Assembly: GCF_015207255.1 (NCBI RefSeq) | Contig: NZ_JADEXG010000007.1 | Location: 50,683 to 114,682 of the forward strand | DNA: 64,000 nt | Reading direction: 5' to 3' | DNA from: Vasconcelosia minhoensis LEGE 07310 | GTDB lineage: Bacteria > Cyanobacteriota > Cyanobacteriia > Phormidesmidales > Phormidesmidaceae | Notes under the pieces: model-generated | What the model saw: the letters and a program-made list of their open reading frames with translations, nothing else | Databases searched by the model: none | Told to the model about the DNA's origin: nothing | In this document: piece by piece, positions 17,481 through 26,828 of the stretch | Position numbering within the stretch: position 1 is the stretch's first letter | Layout of the letters: each line of letters opens with the position of its first letter | Made by a program: the position numbers and the translations under genes

Positions 17481-18314
17481 TCAGTGGCTATAGCCATAAA
17501 TCGGATTGAGCTCCCGGCTAATGGTCCGATCGAGAAAATCGATCGCTTCAGCTGATAGGTCCTCGCGGTAGCCGCCGACCTTGCCTTTGCGCACCTTGCG
17601 CTGAGCCGGACTGCGGTGTCCTTGCAGCACGCCCGCTCTAACGTCAGGGCTGCCTTCGGCCTCTAGCTTCTTCATATTATTGAACGCAGCAAAGTCAATT
17701 GCTTCCGCTAAGATTGCGGGCGGAATGGCAAGTTCGAGGAAATCAACGACTCGGCTAAGTTCTTCAAGGGTGTCCCGCTTAAGATCCTCATAGCGGACAC
17801 AAAGGAACGCCTGAGTCGTATCCTGATAATTCTGCCAGTCGTTATAAAACTGAATGTAAGCGGATAGGTCTTCGCCAGCTAAGACGTACTGATTGAGGTC
17901 CGGCGGCAGTATTTTTTGATGCTGGTAGTATCGGGAAACGAGCGCATCTCGCGGATCGCGCACCAGTAAGATAACCTTATGCTGCTGATAGGTATTGCCA
18001 AACTGCCCGTACTTTTCATGCATGGGCTTGATTGAGGGCAGATTGGGATTCCGCTCAGAAAACGCGAACAGGTCATGCAGGTTGACCGATTCAATCCCGT
18101 AGGCGAGCTGCATGGCTCGACCCAGCATCACCCGCAGCCAGGTTCTGCCGCAGTTAGTCAGCGATAGCAGCAGATACTCTGCCGTTTTACGCTCGCGCTG
18201 GTGTTTGTCAGCTGCCGACTCGTAAAGGCGACGGCTGCGATCGCGCAGTCGGTTGAGCAGTGAATAGGTGGGTGGGTGGGTGGTAAAAATGGCCTTCTCT
18301 AAGCGGGTTGGCAT
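17481..18314 (-). CDS. sulfotransferase domain protein
   Basis: The 277-residue enzyme has the two PAPS-binding signatures: LLLSLTNCGRTWLRVMLG near residue 50 (5'-phosphosulfate loop) and LVRDPRDALVSRYYQHQK near 125 (3'-phosphate loop), plus a C-terminal RKGKVGGYREDLS close to the usual KxGxxGDWKN motif. It would move sulfate from PAPS to a hydroxyl group of a glycan or lipid. It heads the polysaccharide group, consistent with cyanobacterial sulfated polysaccharides. The coding DNA for residues 12-16 contains a run of GGGT units on the plus strand. Confidence 0.85.
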   Translation of the reverse strand: MPTRLEKAIFTTHPPTYSLLNRLRDRSRRLYESAADKHQRERKTAEYLLLSLTNCGRTWLRVMLGRAMQLAYGIESVNLHDLFAFSERNPNLPSIKPMHEKYGQFGNTYQQHKVILLVRDPRDALVSRYYQHQKILPPDLNQYVLAGEDLSAYIQFYNDWQNYQDTTQAFLCVRYEDLKRDTLEELSRVVDFLELAIPPAILAEAIDFAAFNNMKKLEAEGSPDVRAGVLQGHRSPAQRKVRKGKVGGYREDLSAEAIDFLDRTISRELNPIYGYSH

Positions 18315-18433
18315 TGAGCTATCGGGGAAAAACGGGCTTTTATTTGGGCTTTGCTCAGGTTGTCTAAGCTGAATATTACTGTTTTCAAGTATTCCCGCCA
18401 GCCTGTCGGTTCAATCTGGATTGTGGTCTGGCT

Positions 18434-19297
18434 TCAGTCTGGAATTTGCTCTAGGCTCATTTCCCCCAGGCTACCTCTGCGAAAATCCGTCAGCAGCTGC
18501 CTTGCCGCTCGTTCGACGTCACCCTGAACCTGCGTCTCAGCCAGCAAAACAAGATAGGTTTCACCGCTGTAGTCCGCCGGGTCAAGGCCAAAGCGCTTTT
18601 GCAGCGCCTGCAGGCGGGGCTGCCCAGATTCCGCCGCGTCGAGCTGCTTCAGCAGGTCTACAAAGGCGGCTGCAACCCGCTGCGTATCGTAGGCTGCTTC
18701 GCCAATGTCGTCGCAGATAGCCAGCTTCAGAGCGGCCTCCTGGTCGGTCAGATGAGCAGGGATGACGCCCGGGGCATCGAGCAGCTCTAGCTGGTCAGAG
18801 ATTCTCACCCAGCGGAGCTGACGGGTGACCCCGGCCCGGCGCGCACTCTCGACGACCTTGCGGTTCAGCAGTCGGTTAATCAGCGCCGATTTGCCCACGT
18901 TGGGAAAGCCGATCACGACGGCCCGAACGGGACGGGGCCGCATGCCGCGATCGCGGCGACGCTGGTTCATGGCGCTGCCCGCCTGCTGAGCGGCCTGCGC
19001 GATCGCGGCGATTCCTTTCCCCTGTTTTGCATTCGCCCAGTAGGGGGTTTCGCCTTGGGCAACAAACCAGCTTTGCCAGCGCTGCCGCGCGGGGTCCGGC
19101 ACCATATCAACCCGATTTAAAATTAGCAACCGCTGCCGTTCGCCAATCCAGCGGCTAACCTGAGGATGCTCAGTCGATAGCGGAATCCGAGCATCCCGCA
19201 CCTCCAGCACAACATCGACGCGCTTGAGCTGCTCGACCAGGGCCCGTTCTGCCTTGGCAATATGTCCGGGATACCACTGAATAGACGGGGAAGCCAT
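18434..19297 (-). CDS. ylqF: ribosome biogenesis GTPase YlqF/RbgA
   Basis: This 287-residue GTPase has circularly permuted motifs: G4 LNRVDMV (near residue 60) comes before G1 GFPNVGKSALINRLL (near 130) and G3 DAPGVIP (near 175). RbgA acts in late maturation of the large ribosomal subunit. The start MASPSIQWYPGHIAKAERAL matches the family start exactly. It is a single gene between the sulfotransferase and the universal stress protein. Confidence 0.93.
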   Translation of the reverse strand: MASPSIQWYPGHIAKAERALVEQLKRVDVVLEVRDARIPLSTEHPQVSRWIGERQRLLILNRVDMVPDPARQRWQSWFVAQGETPYWANAKQGKGIAAIAQAAQQAGSAMNQRRRDRGMRPRPVRAVVIGFPNVGKSALINRLLNRKVVESARRAGVTRQLRWVRISDQLELLDAPGVIPAHLTDQEAALKLAICDDIGEAAYDTQRVAAAFVDLLKQLDAAESGQPRLQALQKRFGLDPADYSGETYLVLLAETQVQGDVERAARQLLTDFRRGSLGEMSLEQIPD

Positions 19298-19363
19298 CGC
19301 TTTAGCCTAGCAGAGGCAAAGGGCAGCGGAGAATGGCCAAAGGGATGAACCGACGGCGCGGTT

Positions 19364-19780
19364 CTAGGGAACGATTAACACCGGGCAGGGCGATAGATTG
19401 ATCACGCGGCTGCTGACGCTCTCTAGATGGCCCCCTTCGGTGAGGCCAATGCCGCGACAGCCCATGATGATCAAATCCGCTGCAACTTCGTCTGCCACAT
19501 CGCAGATCACGAAGGCTGGATTTCCCTGCCGCTCAATCGTCTGCGACTCAATCCCCTGCTGCTCGAAGAGGGTTTTAGCCTGCTCTAGCAGCTGAGCGGC
19601 AGCAGCCGTTGCCTGGGCCAGAGCCGCCGCCGTGGCGTCGGGGTCAGTTTCTGAATCCACTTCCACAACAGAGAGCAGTACCAGGCGGCTATTGCACAGC
19701 TGGGCCAGCTCGAGCGCAGTGCCAGCGACCTGCTTGGCCTCTGGGCCAGCCTCAAGCGGAAATAATACCGTTTTATACAT
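19364..19780 (-). CDS. universal stress protein UspA family
   Basis: The 138-residue protein starts MYKTVLFPLEAGPEAKQ and ends CPVLIVP, the classic Usp fold. The ATP-binding motif GCRGIGLTEGGHLESVSSRV is close to GxxGx9G(S/T) but the third Gly is Glu, so ATP binding is uncertain. I chose the ATG at 19780, since the 47 residues upstream are not Usp-like. It is divergent from pgk, sharing a 176-base promoter region. Confidence 0.88.
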   Translation of the reverse strand: MYKTVLFPLEAGPEAKQVAGTALELAQLCNSRLVLLSVVEVDSETDPDATAAALAQATAAAAQLLEQAKTLFEQQGIESQTIERQGNPAFVICDVADEVAADLIIMGCRGIGLTEGGHLESVSSRVINLSPCPVLIVP

Positions 19781-19956
19781 AGGGCTTATCGCGGAGGGAC
19801 CGCAGACTTCGGTAAGATACTGGGGACGCCGGAGCGACACCCAACTCACTGAGTGAACGCTTTGAATGCTCTGAGATCTAGGATAGACAAGCTTTATCCG
19901 ACTTAGGGACGGGGCGGACATACTTAAAAAAAATTTTCATTGGGAGGGTTATTTCC

Positions 19957-21162
19957 GTGGCCAAAAAAACGCTGGCAGACCTATCGGCATCTGATGTTTC
20001 GGGTAAGCGGGTCTTAGTTAGGGCTGATTTCAACGTGCCGATTGACGACCAGGGCAAAATTACTGACGACACCCGCATTCGAGCGGCGCTGCCAACGATT
20101 CAGGACCTGACCGAGAAAGGCGCCAAAGTCATTCTCTGTAGCCACTTTGGCCGACCCAAGGGAAAAGTGGTTGAGGGCATGCGGCTGACGCCGGTGGCCG
20201 AGCGCCTGTCAGAGCTGCTGGGCCAGACCGTCGTCAAGTGCGACGACTGCGTTGGGGATGACGTCGCGGCAAAGCTCAGCGAGCTGCAAAACGGTCAGGT
20301 GGCACTGCTGGAAAACGTACGTTTTTACGAAGGCGAAACCAGTAACGATCCGGAATTTGCTAAGCAGCTGGCCTCAGTCGCCGACCTCTACGTCAACGAT
20401 GCCTTCGGCACCGCCCACCGCGCCCACGCTTCGACAGCTGGCGTCACCCAGTACCTCAGCCCGGCGGTCGGTGGTTTTCTGATCGGCAAAGAGCTGAAAT
20501 ATCTGCAAAATGCCGTCGAAAATCCCCAGCGTCCCCTGGCCGCAATTATTGGCGGGTCGAAGGTATCCTCTAAAATTGGCGTGATTGAGACGCTGATTGA
20601 GAAGGTCGATAAGCTGCTGATCGGCGGCGGTATGATCTTTACCTTTTACAAGGCTCGCGGCCTCAGCGTCGGCGATTCGCTAGTGGAAGCAGACAAGCTA
20701 GAGCTGGCCAAAGCCCTGGAAGCTAAGGCCAAGGAGCAAGGAGTTGACCTGCTGCTGCCGACCGACGTTGTCGTTGCGGACAGCTTTGCTGCCGATGCCC
20801 AGGCCCAGACCGTCAGCGTTGAAAACATTCCCGACGGCTGGATGGGCCTCGACATTGGGCCGGATTCGATCCAGGTCTTTCAATCGGCGCTGAAGTCCTG
20901 CAAGAGTGCAATCTGGAATGGACCCATGGGGGTATTTGAGTTTGACCAGTTCGCTAAGGGAACAGAAGCGATCGCGCATACCCTGGCCGACCTAACCGAC
21001 AGCGGCTGCATCACCATTATCGGCGGCGGCGACTCGGTGGCAGCAGTCGAAAAGGTCGGCGTCGCCAGCAAGATGAGCCATATCTCCACCGGCGGCGGCG
21101 CTAGCCTAGAGCTGCTGGAAGGTAAGGAGCTACCGGGCATTACTGCCCTCGACGATGCCTAG
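19957..21162 (+). CDS. pgk: phosphoglycerate kinase
   Basis: The 401-residue enzyme interconverts 1,3-bisphosphoglycerate and 3-phosphoglycerate in the Calvin cycle and glycolysis. It contains the family signature [12 protein letters not shown] near residue 20, SHFGRPKG near 62, the hinge [11 protein letters not shown], and the nucleotide motif [11 protein letters not shown] near 350. The start is GTG with GGGAGGG ten bases upstream. A strong hairpin follows at 21209. Confidence 0.97.
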   Translation: MAKKTLADLSASDVSGKRVLVRADFNVPIDDQGKITDDTRIRAALPTIQDLTEKGAKVILCSHFGRPKGKVVEGMRLTPVAERLSELLGQTVVKCDDCVGDDVAAKLSELQNGQVALLENVRFYEGETSNDPEFAKQLASVADLYVNDAFGTAHRAHASTAGVTQYLSPAVGGFLIGKELKYLQNAVENPQRPLAAIIGGSKVSSKIGVIETLIEKVDKLLIGGGMIFTFYKARGLSVGDSLVEADKLELAKALEAKAKEQGVDLLLPTDVVVADSFAADAQAQTVSVENIPDGWMGLDIGPDSIQVFQSALKSCKSAIWNGPMGVFEFDQFAKGTEAIAHTLADLTDSGCITIIGGGDSVAAVEKVGVASKMSHISTGGGASLELLEGKELPGITALDDA

Positions 21163-21208
21163 TCGGTCAGCTTGAAAGCTGAATCGTCTATCACCGTTTG
21201 ACTGAAAG

Positions 21209-21234
21209 AAAGGGCATAGATTTCTATGCCCTTT
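21209..21234 (+). terminator. rho-independent-like hairpin after pgk
   Basis: AAAGGGCATAGA and TCTATGCCCTTT form a perfect 12-base stem around TT, 46 bases after the pgk stop codon. Confidence 0.85.
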
Positions 21235-21266
21235 CGCCGTTTTGAATCCTTTCATCCCAGCTACGC

Positions 21267-22460
21267 ATGACCGCTGACACCCTCACCCAAACCCTCGTTC
21301 AGCGCATTCAGCAGTCGCCCCAGCAGCAGATTTCCTTCGCCGACTTCATGGCGCTAGCCCTCTACCACCCGCAGCAGGGCTACTACTCCACTCGCGACGC
21401 CGTTATCGGGCCCCAGGGCGACTTCATCACCTCGCCGCATATGGGTCATGACTTTGGCGAGCTGCTGGCTGAACAGTTCGCTCAAATGTGGCAAATCCTG
21501 GGCCAGCCGCAGCCGTTTACGCTGGTCGAAATGGGAGCTGGTCAGGGTCTGGTCGCAGCGGATGTCTTTGCCTATCTCCAGCGCCAGCATCCAGCCTGCT
21601 TTGCAGCCCTGCAATATATCGTGGTCGAAAAGTCGGCAGCGCTGCGGGCGGCACAGCAGCAGCGGCTACGGCCCTGGGCAGAGCAGGGAAAGCTGAGCTG
21701 GTGCGAACTAACCCAGCTATCTGCCGATTCAATCACCGGCTGTGCCTTTTCCAACGAGCTGGTAGACGCCTTTCCGGTGCACTGGGTTGAGCTGCACGCG
21801 GGTCAGCTGTGGGAAGTTTACGTGGCTACCGACGGCGCAACGCCCTTCAAGCCAGTGCTCCAGCCTGCTAGTCAGCCGCTTAAAGCCTATTTCGAACGGC
21901 TGGGCATCGATTTCACCCAGGGCTACCCGGACGGATATCGCACCGAGGTCAACCTGGCCGCGTTGGACTGGCTCAGCGCGATCGCTGCTCGACTCCGACA
22001 CGGCTACCTGCTGACGATCGACTACGGCTATCCGGCCCACCGCTACTACAGCCCGGCCCGTAACCAGGGCACGCTCCAATGCTACTCACGCCACCGCCAT
22101 CACGACGATCCCTTCAGCGCCGTCGGCGAGCAGGATATTACGGCCCATGTCGATTTCACGACCCTGGAGCAGGCCGGCAAAGCAGCAGGTCTAAAAACAA
22201 TTGGGTTTACTCAGCAGGGCCTGTTTCTGATGGCTTTGGGGCTGGGCGACCGGATAGCTGGGCTGTCTCAAGCCACCGTAGCCGACTCCCCGGCCATGCA
22301 GCAGCTCCTGCGCCGTCGAGGCGCCCTGCACCAGCTGATGAATCCCATGGGGTTGGGGAACTTTGGCGTTCTGGTTCAGAGCAAAGGTCTACTTTCAGAG
22401 GAAATGGCTCAGCCGCTCCAGGGACTGACCGTTCCGCCAATGGCGGGCTCAGCTGGATGA
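21267..22460 (+). CDS. SAM-dependent methyltransferase, NDUFAF7/MidA family
   Basis: The 397-residue protein matches the NDUFAF7/MidA family (formerly DUF185): YHPQQGYYSTRDAVIGPQGDF near residue 30, SAM motif LVEMGAGQGLVAADV near 88, CAFSNELVDAFPVH near 155, LLTIDYGYPAHRYY near 250. Human NDUFAF7 methylates an arginine in complex I; cyanobacteria have the related NDH-1, so an arginine methylation role in NDH-1 assembly is plausible but unproven. It is monocistronic behind the pgk terminator. Confidence 0.9.
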   Translation: MTADTLTQTLVQRIQQSPQQQISFADFMALALYHPQQGYYSTRDAVIGPQGDFITSPHMGHDFGELLAEQFAQMWQILGQPQPFTLVEMGAGQGLVAADVFAYLQRQHPACFAALQYIVVEKSAALRAAQQQRLRPWAEQGKLSWCELTQLSADSITGCAFSNELVDAFPVHWVELHAGQLWEVYVATDGATPFKPVLQPASQPLKAYFERLGIDFTQGYPDGYRTEVNLAALDWLSAIAARLRHGYLLTIDYGYPAHRYYSPARNQGTLQCYSRHRHHDDPFSAVGEQDITAHVDFTTLEQAGKAAGLKTIGFTQQGLFLMALGLGDRIAGLSQATVADSPAMQQLLRRRGALHQLMNPMGLGNFGVLVQSKGLLSEEMAQPLQGLTVPPMAGSAG

Positions 22461-22488
22461 AACCGCGATCGCGGTGCTAGTCCACCCG

Positions 22489-25400
22489 TCAGTCCACCTT
22501 GATATCAACGCTGAAGGTCAGCACGGTTTCATCGATGCCCTTCAGCTTCAGCGGGCTGTGCTTGGCAATTTCAGCCTCGTCTAGGTAGTCGGCCACCGCC
22601 GCCGAAACCAGAATGCTTTCGGCGTCAGCGGCTTCCTGAATGCGGGCGGCAATGTTGACGGTAGGGCCAATCGCGGTGTAGTCGGCCCGCTCTGAGCTGC
22701 CAAACATACCGACTACCGCCGTCCCCTGGTGGATGCCGCAGCGGAACTGGACCGGGCCAATCTCCTGCTCAGCCCAGCGGGCATTCAGCCCTTCTAGTTC
22801 GGTATACATCTGCCGAGCCGCCGCGATCGCGCGTCTGACCTGCTCGTTCGGGCTGAGGTCCTCTGGCGCGCCAAACATCGCCACCACCGCATCGCCCATG
22901 AACTTATCCACCGTACCGCCATTGTTGAAAATAGCCCGGGTCATGGCTTCTAAGTATTCATTCAGGAGTTCGGCCACTCGGCGAGATCGCAGCGTATTCG
23001 AGAGCTGGGTAAAGCCCACGATGTCGCTGAACAAAATAGTCACCAGCCTGGGCTCTGGCCGCAGGTCGAGCATCAGGTCGCCCTTGCCCGCCTTTTTGAC
23101 CAGGGCCGGGGGGAGAAACCGCTGCAAGACCGACTCGGTGAGGTAGCGGTTGAGTTCGGCTACCCGTCGCTCATTCGCCTTTAGTGCCAGCAGGTTGCGC
23201 ACCTCGGCCAGCAGCTCACGGTCGTTGAACGGCTTTGAGAGATAGGCATCGGCCCCCTGCTCGACCCCTTCCAAGCGGGTTTCGCTATCGACTTTGGCCG
23301 TGAGCAGAATGATCGGCGTTCCCTGCAAGTCGGGATTGCGGCGAATTCGCTGAATCAGCTCCAGGCCAGAGACTCCCGGCATCATCAGGTCGGTAATGAT
23401 CAGATCGGGCTGATACGACTCGGCCAGCTCTAGCCCCGCTGACCCCTGATTAGCCGTGCGCACTAGATAGCCCTGGCGCTGCAGCACGCTGGAGACATAG
23501 GTGCGCAGATCGGGATTGTCATCGACGACCAGCAGCTGCGCACCGACAAAGGTGGCTGGGGTACTCTCCGCCAGCGGCGGCAGCTCTGCCGGCGCCTGGT
23601 CACAGGCCGATTCCGTTTCGATATCGGCCAGCTCTACGGCGGCGCGGCCCTGGTCCAGCCCCGCGACCTGCTCCACCACCTGCTCTGGCGGCAGATGGCC
23701 CGCGCCCAGGGGCAGCTCGATCGTAAAGGTCGTGCCTTCACCGTAGATCGAGTCCACGGTGACCTGACCGCCGTGTAGCTCTGACAGCTCTTTCACCAGG
23801 GAAAGCCCTAGGCCGGTGCCCTCGTAGCGCCGGTTGGCCGATCCGTCGGCCTGGCGGAACCGCTCAAACAGGTGGGGAATCTGGTCCTCCCGAATCCCGA
23901 TGCCGGTATCCTGCACCTGGAGCCGACAGCGCTCGCCATAGAGCGTTAGCCTGACCGTAATCGACTGGCCAGCCGGCGTAAACTTCATCGCGTTAGACAG
24001 CAGGTTATAGAGCACCTTGTCGAACTTTTCCAAATCGAGATAGACCTGAACATCGGGCTGAATTTCCGTCAGCAGGGTAATTTCCTTGCGCTCGCAGTAG
24101 GTCTGGAAGGACTCCACGACCTCTTCGGCAAAGCGAGCCAGGTTGCAGGGCCGGAAGGTGGACTGCATCCGACCGGCATCTAGCCGCTGCAGGTCGAGCA
24201 GCTGGTTGACCAGGCGCAGCAGCCGCCGCGAGTTACGCAGGGCAATGACCGACTGCTCGTAGTTCAACCCCTCCTGGCGTTCCACCGCAGACTCCAGCGG
24301 CCCGATGGTCAGGGTGAGCGGGGTGCGAAACTCGTGGGAGATATTCTGGAAGAAAGCGGTTTTCTGCTCATCTAGCTCCAGCAGCTGCTCGGCCTGCTGT
24401 CGTGTGGTCTGGTAGAGATGGCCCTGCTGCACCGCGATCGCGGCCTGATGCGCCACCGCCCGCACAAAGTTGACCTCATCGGTCTGCCAGTGCCGGGGCT
24501 GCGTCACCTGCCTTAAGGTAATACTGCCGATAATTTTGCCCTCGATCAGCAGCGGCACAATCAGCAATGCCCAGGCGGTCGAGTGCAGCGATAGCGTATC
24601 GTTAATCACTTCTGGCTGCTCACAGGTGTTGTCAATCACGACGGGCTCTCGAACCTCCAGCAGCTTCTGAAGCACGGGGTTGTGGGCGATGGTCGTATGG
24701 GAGTTGGGCAGCGGGTCGGCCGGAGCGGGCGCGATCGCATCTGGGTCCAAGGCATCGTAAAGGCCCACGCACTGAACGAACTGATCCTGCTCGGTCCAGA
24801 GCGACAGAGCGCAGCTATCGACCTGGAGTGCCTGCCCCAGCTGCTGGGTAATCGCAGCAAAAATCTCTTTCGGGTCGAGGCTGACGTGAATGGCTTGGGT
24901 AATCGTATTAATCAGCACCTCTCGCTGAGCCAGAGACTGCACCCGTTCATAGGTCCAGGTCTGCGACAGGGCCAGGGCCGCCTGCCCGGCTAGGGTTGTC
25001 AGCAGCCGGATCTGACTCTCATCCCAGGGCCGTTCCTGACGCGCTTGATGCAGCGCTAACACCGCCATTAGCTCCTGCTTGCAGAGCAGCGGCACGACGA
25101 TGCTAGAGCGAATACCCAGGGCCTGATAGACCGCCAGTCTGGGATCGTTAGCCAGACTTTCATCGGGGTCTAGAATCTCAATCTGCTGGGTTTCCCAGAC
25201 GGTTTGGGCCAGCTGGTCGAGCAGTTGAGGCTCTGATTCAGCCGAGTCAGCGCTGTAGGCAAATGAGGACTGCTTTAGATCGACCGCATAGAACGGCTTG
25301 ATCACGCAGTAATCCACTTCAAAGGCAGATCCCAGCGTTTCAGCGATGGTTTGCAGCATCTGCTGGGAGGTTTGGGCACTGCGAATTGTCTGGGTTACCG

Positions 25401-25866
25401 CATTCAGCAACGTTTCCTGCCGCAGTACCCGATTCAGCTCCTGGGTTCGCGCCTGCAGTACGTTGTGGGTGTCAACGGCCTGCTGCACTACGGCCTTGAG
25501 CTCGACCTCTTCCCAAGGCTTGGTGACATATTTGAACACCTTGCCCTGGTTAATGGCGTCTACCAGGTCTTCGACGTCGGTATAGCCGGTCAGCATGATC
25601 CGAATCAGACTGGGGTACCGGTCCGCCGTCAGCCGCAGCAGCTCTGTGCCGCTCATCCCGGGCATCCGCTGGTCGGAAATAATCACTGCAATATCGGGTT
25701 GCTCCTCTAGAGCAGCGAGGGCGGCCTGCCCGCTCTCGGCCCGCAGCACCTTGAAATCTCGATAAAAGGTACGATAGAGCAAATCCAAATTATCGGGTTC
25801 GTCATCGACCACTAAAATTTTGGGTTTGGCCGCGGTTCTCCGCTGATGGCGCTCCTGAACTACCAT
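22489..25866 (-). CDS. hybrid sensor histidine kinase/response regulator with a class III adenylate/guanylate cyclase
   Basis: The 1125-residue protein (from ATG 25866; an earlier start at 25917 is possible) carries, in order: receiver (about 14-125, IISDQRMPG), GAF (150-305), GAF (325-495), HisKA with NISHEFRTPL, HATPase with NLLSNAMKFTP, DTGIGI and GTGLGLSL, a second receiver (about 785-900, LIITDLMMPG) and a class III cyclase. The cyclase keeps the metal Asps (FSDIVGFTQL, DKFMGDAVVAMFG) and the Asn/Arg pair in GPTVNIAARI, so it should be active. The protein thus links phosphorelay input to cyclic nucleotide output. No membrane helix is seen. It is divergent from the GNAT gene. Confidence 0.93.
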   Translation of the reverse strand: MVVQERHQRRTAAKPKILVVDDEPDNLDLLYRTFYRDFKVLRAESGQAALAALEEQPDIAVIISDQRMPGMSGTELLRLTADRYPSLIRIMLTGYTDVEDLVDAINQGKVFKYVTKPWEEVELKAVVQQAVDTHNVLQARTQELNRVLRQETLLNAVTQTIRSAQTSQQMLQTIAETLGSAFEVDYCVIKPFYAVDLKQSSFAYSADSAESEPQLLDQLAQTVWETQQIEILDPDESLANDPRLAVYQALGIRSSIVVPLLCKQELMAVLALHQARQERPWDESQIRLLTTLAGQAALALSQTWTYERVQSLAQREVLINTITQAIHVSLDPKEIFAAITQQLGQALQVDSCALSLWTEQDQFVQCVGLYDALDPDAIAPAPADPLPNSHTTIAHNPVLQKLLEVREPVVIDNTCEQPEVINDTLSLHSTAWALLIVPLLIEGKIIGSITLRQVTQPRHWQTDEVNFVRAVAHQAAIAVQQGHLYQTTRQQAEQLLELDEQKTAFFQNISHEFRTPLTLTIGPLESAVERQEGLNYEQSVIALRNSRRLLRLVNQLLDLQRLDAGRMQSTFRPCNLARFAEEVVESFQTYCERKEITLLTEIQPDVQVYLDLEKFDKVLYNLLSNAMKFTPAGQSITVRLTLYGERCRLQVQDTGIGIREDQIPHLFERFRQADGSANRRYEGTGLGLSLVKELSELHGGQVTVDSIYGEGTTFTIELPLGAGHLPPEQVVEQVAGLDQGRAAVELADIETESACDQAPAELPPLAESTPATFVGAQLLVVDDNPDLRTYVSSVLQRQGYLVRTANQGSAGLELAESYQPDLIITDLMMPGVSGLELIQRIRRNPDLQGTPIILLTAKVDSETRLEGVEQGADAYLSKPFNDRELLAEVRNLLALKANERRVAELNRYLTESVLQRFLPPALVKKAGKGDLMLDLRPEPRLVTILFSDIVGFTQLSNTLRSRRVAELLNEYLEAMTRAIFNNGGTVDKFMGDAVVAMFGAPEDLSPNEQVRRAIAAARQMYTELEGLNARWAEQEIGPVQFRCGIHQGTAVVGMFGSSERADYTAIGPTVNIAARIQEAADAESILVSAAVADYLDEAEIAKHSPLKLKGIDETVLTFSVDIKVD

Positions 25867-25949
25867 GCACAAACTCTTACTCCGGCCGGGAACGTCAACA
25901 TTAACAGCAGCTATCAATCAGCATACACACGGTCTAGCACTCATTCAGG

Positions 25950-26612
25950 ATGCCCTCCCTCCCTCAGTTCTCTACCATGTCTGCGGTCAATCAAAATATC
26001 CCCGCTGCTTCGCAGCCGGAAGGGATCTATCAGACGCGGTTGGCGAACGTAGCCGATTTGCCACAGCTAGTCGAAGTCCTGAGCACTAGCTTTTACCCAG
26101 CTTCGCTATTGAATCACTGGTTTTATTGGGTAATGAAACTTGGACTGCATGAAGATTTGAAGCGGCGCCTCCAGTCTTCCAACCCTCGCTACCGCTGCCT
26201 AGTGGCGGTTCGCTCCGGGGGGGTAACCGCTGACCGAGACACTCCTAGCATCGGTTTGACCGGTCAAACCGGTCAAACCGATCGGCAAGTAGCTGGGACG
26301 GTTGAAATTTCTTTCCGGCCCTGCCAGGCATGGCGGCTCTTCCCACCGCATCGGCTATACCTTTCAAACTTAGCCGTGCGCCCTGACTGCCGGCGCACAG
26401 GCGTGGCGCAGCAGCTGCTCGCGACCTGCGAGCAGATTGCGACTGAATGGGGCTGCTACGAGCTCTATCTACATGTGATGGAAAACAACGAAGCAGCTCA
26501 AAGCCTCTATCGAAAGAACGGATATCAGCGTTGTGAAGTCGGCAATCCGGTGCTGGCAGCGCTGGGATTACGGCCTAAGCAGCTGCTACTGTCTAAGCAA
26601 ATTTTGAGCTAA
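25950..26612 (+). CDS. GNAT family N-acetyltransferase
   Basis: The protein of 220 residues (211 if it starts at the ATG 25977) has the RimI-like GNAT layout: an N-terminal YQTRLANVADLPQLVEVL, the acetyl-CoA loop LAVRPDCRRTGVAQQLL near residue 140, and the C-terminal NNEAAQSLYRKNGYQ near 180. It would acetylate an amine of a protein or small molecule; the substrate is unknown. An in-frame 9-base duplication near 26258-26275 encodes TGQTGQTD in a loop. Confidence 0.85.
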   Translation: MPSLPQFSTMSAVNQNIPAASQPEGIYQTRLANVADLPQLVEVLSTSFYPASLLNHWFYWVMKLGLHEDLKRRLQSSNPRYRCLVAVRSGGVTADRDTPSIGLTGQTGQTDRQVAGTVEISFRPCQAWRLFPPHRLYLSNLAVRPDCRRTGVAQQLLATCEQIATEWGCYELYLHVMENNEAAQSLYRKNGYQRCEVGNPVLAALGLRPKQLLLSKQILS

Positions 26613-26828
26613 AATTTAGACCCCATGCCTGTGAATACCGATGATTTAAAGCTGCTTAGATGGCCGCTCTGGTCACATTGAGATTGTGTGTACTCCCGAT
26701 AAGTCCGTAGCGCTGTCTTTAAAGAATAGATAAAAAACAAGAACTTTTCTAACATTGCTCGCGAAACCATAGCAAATTGGGGAGTAATAAACCTGCAATC
26801 TGTAGGCGTAGCCGTTAGACGCTCTAGA

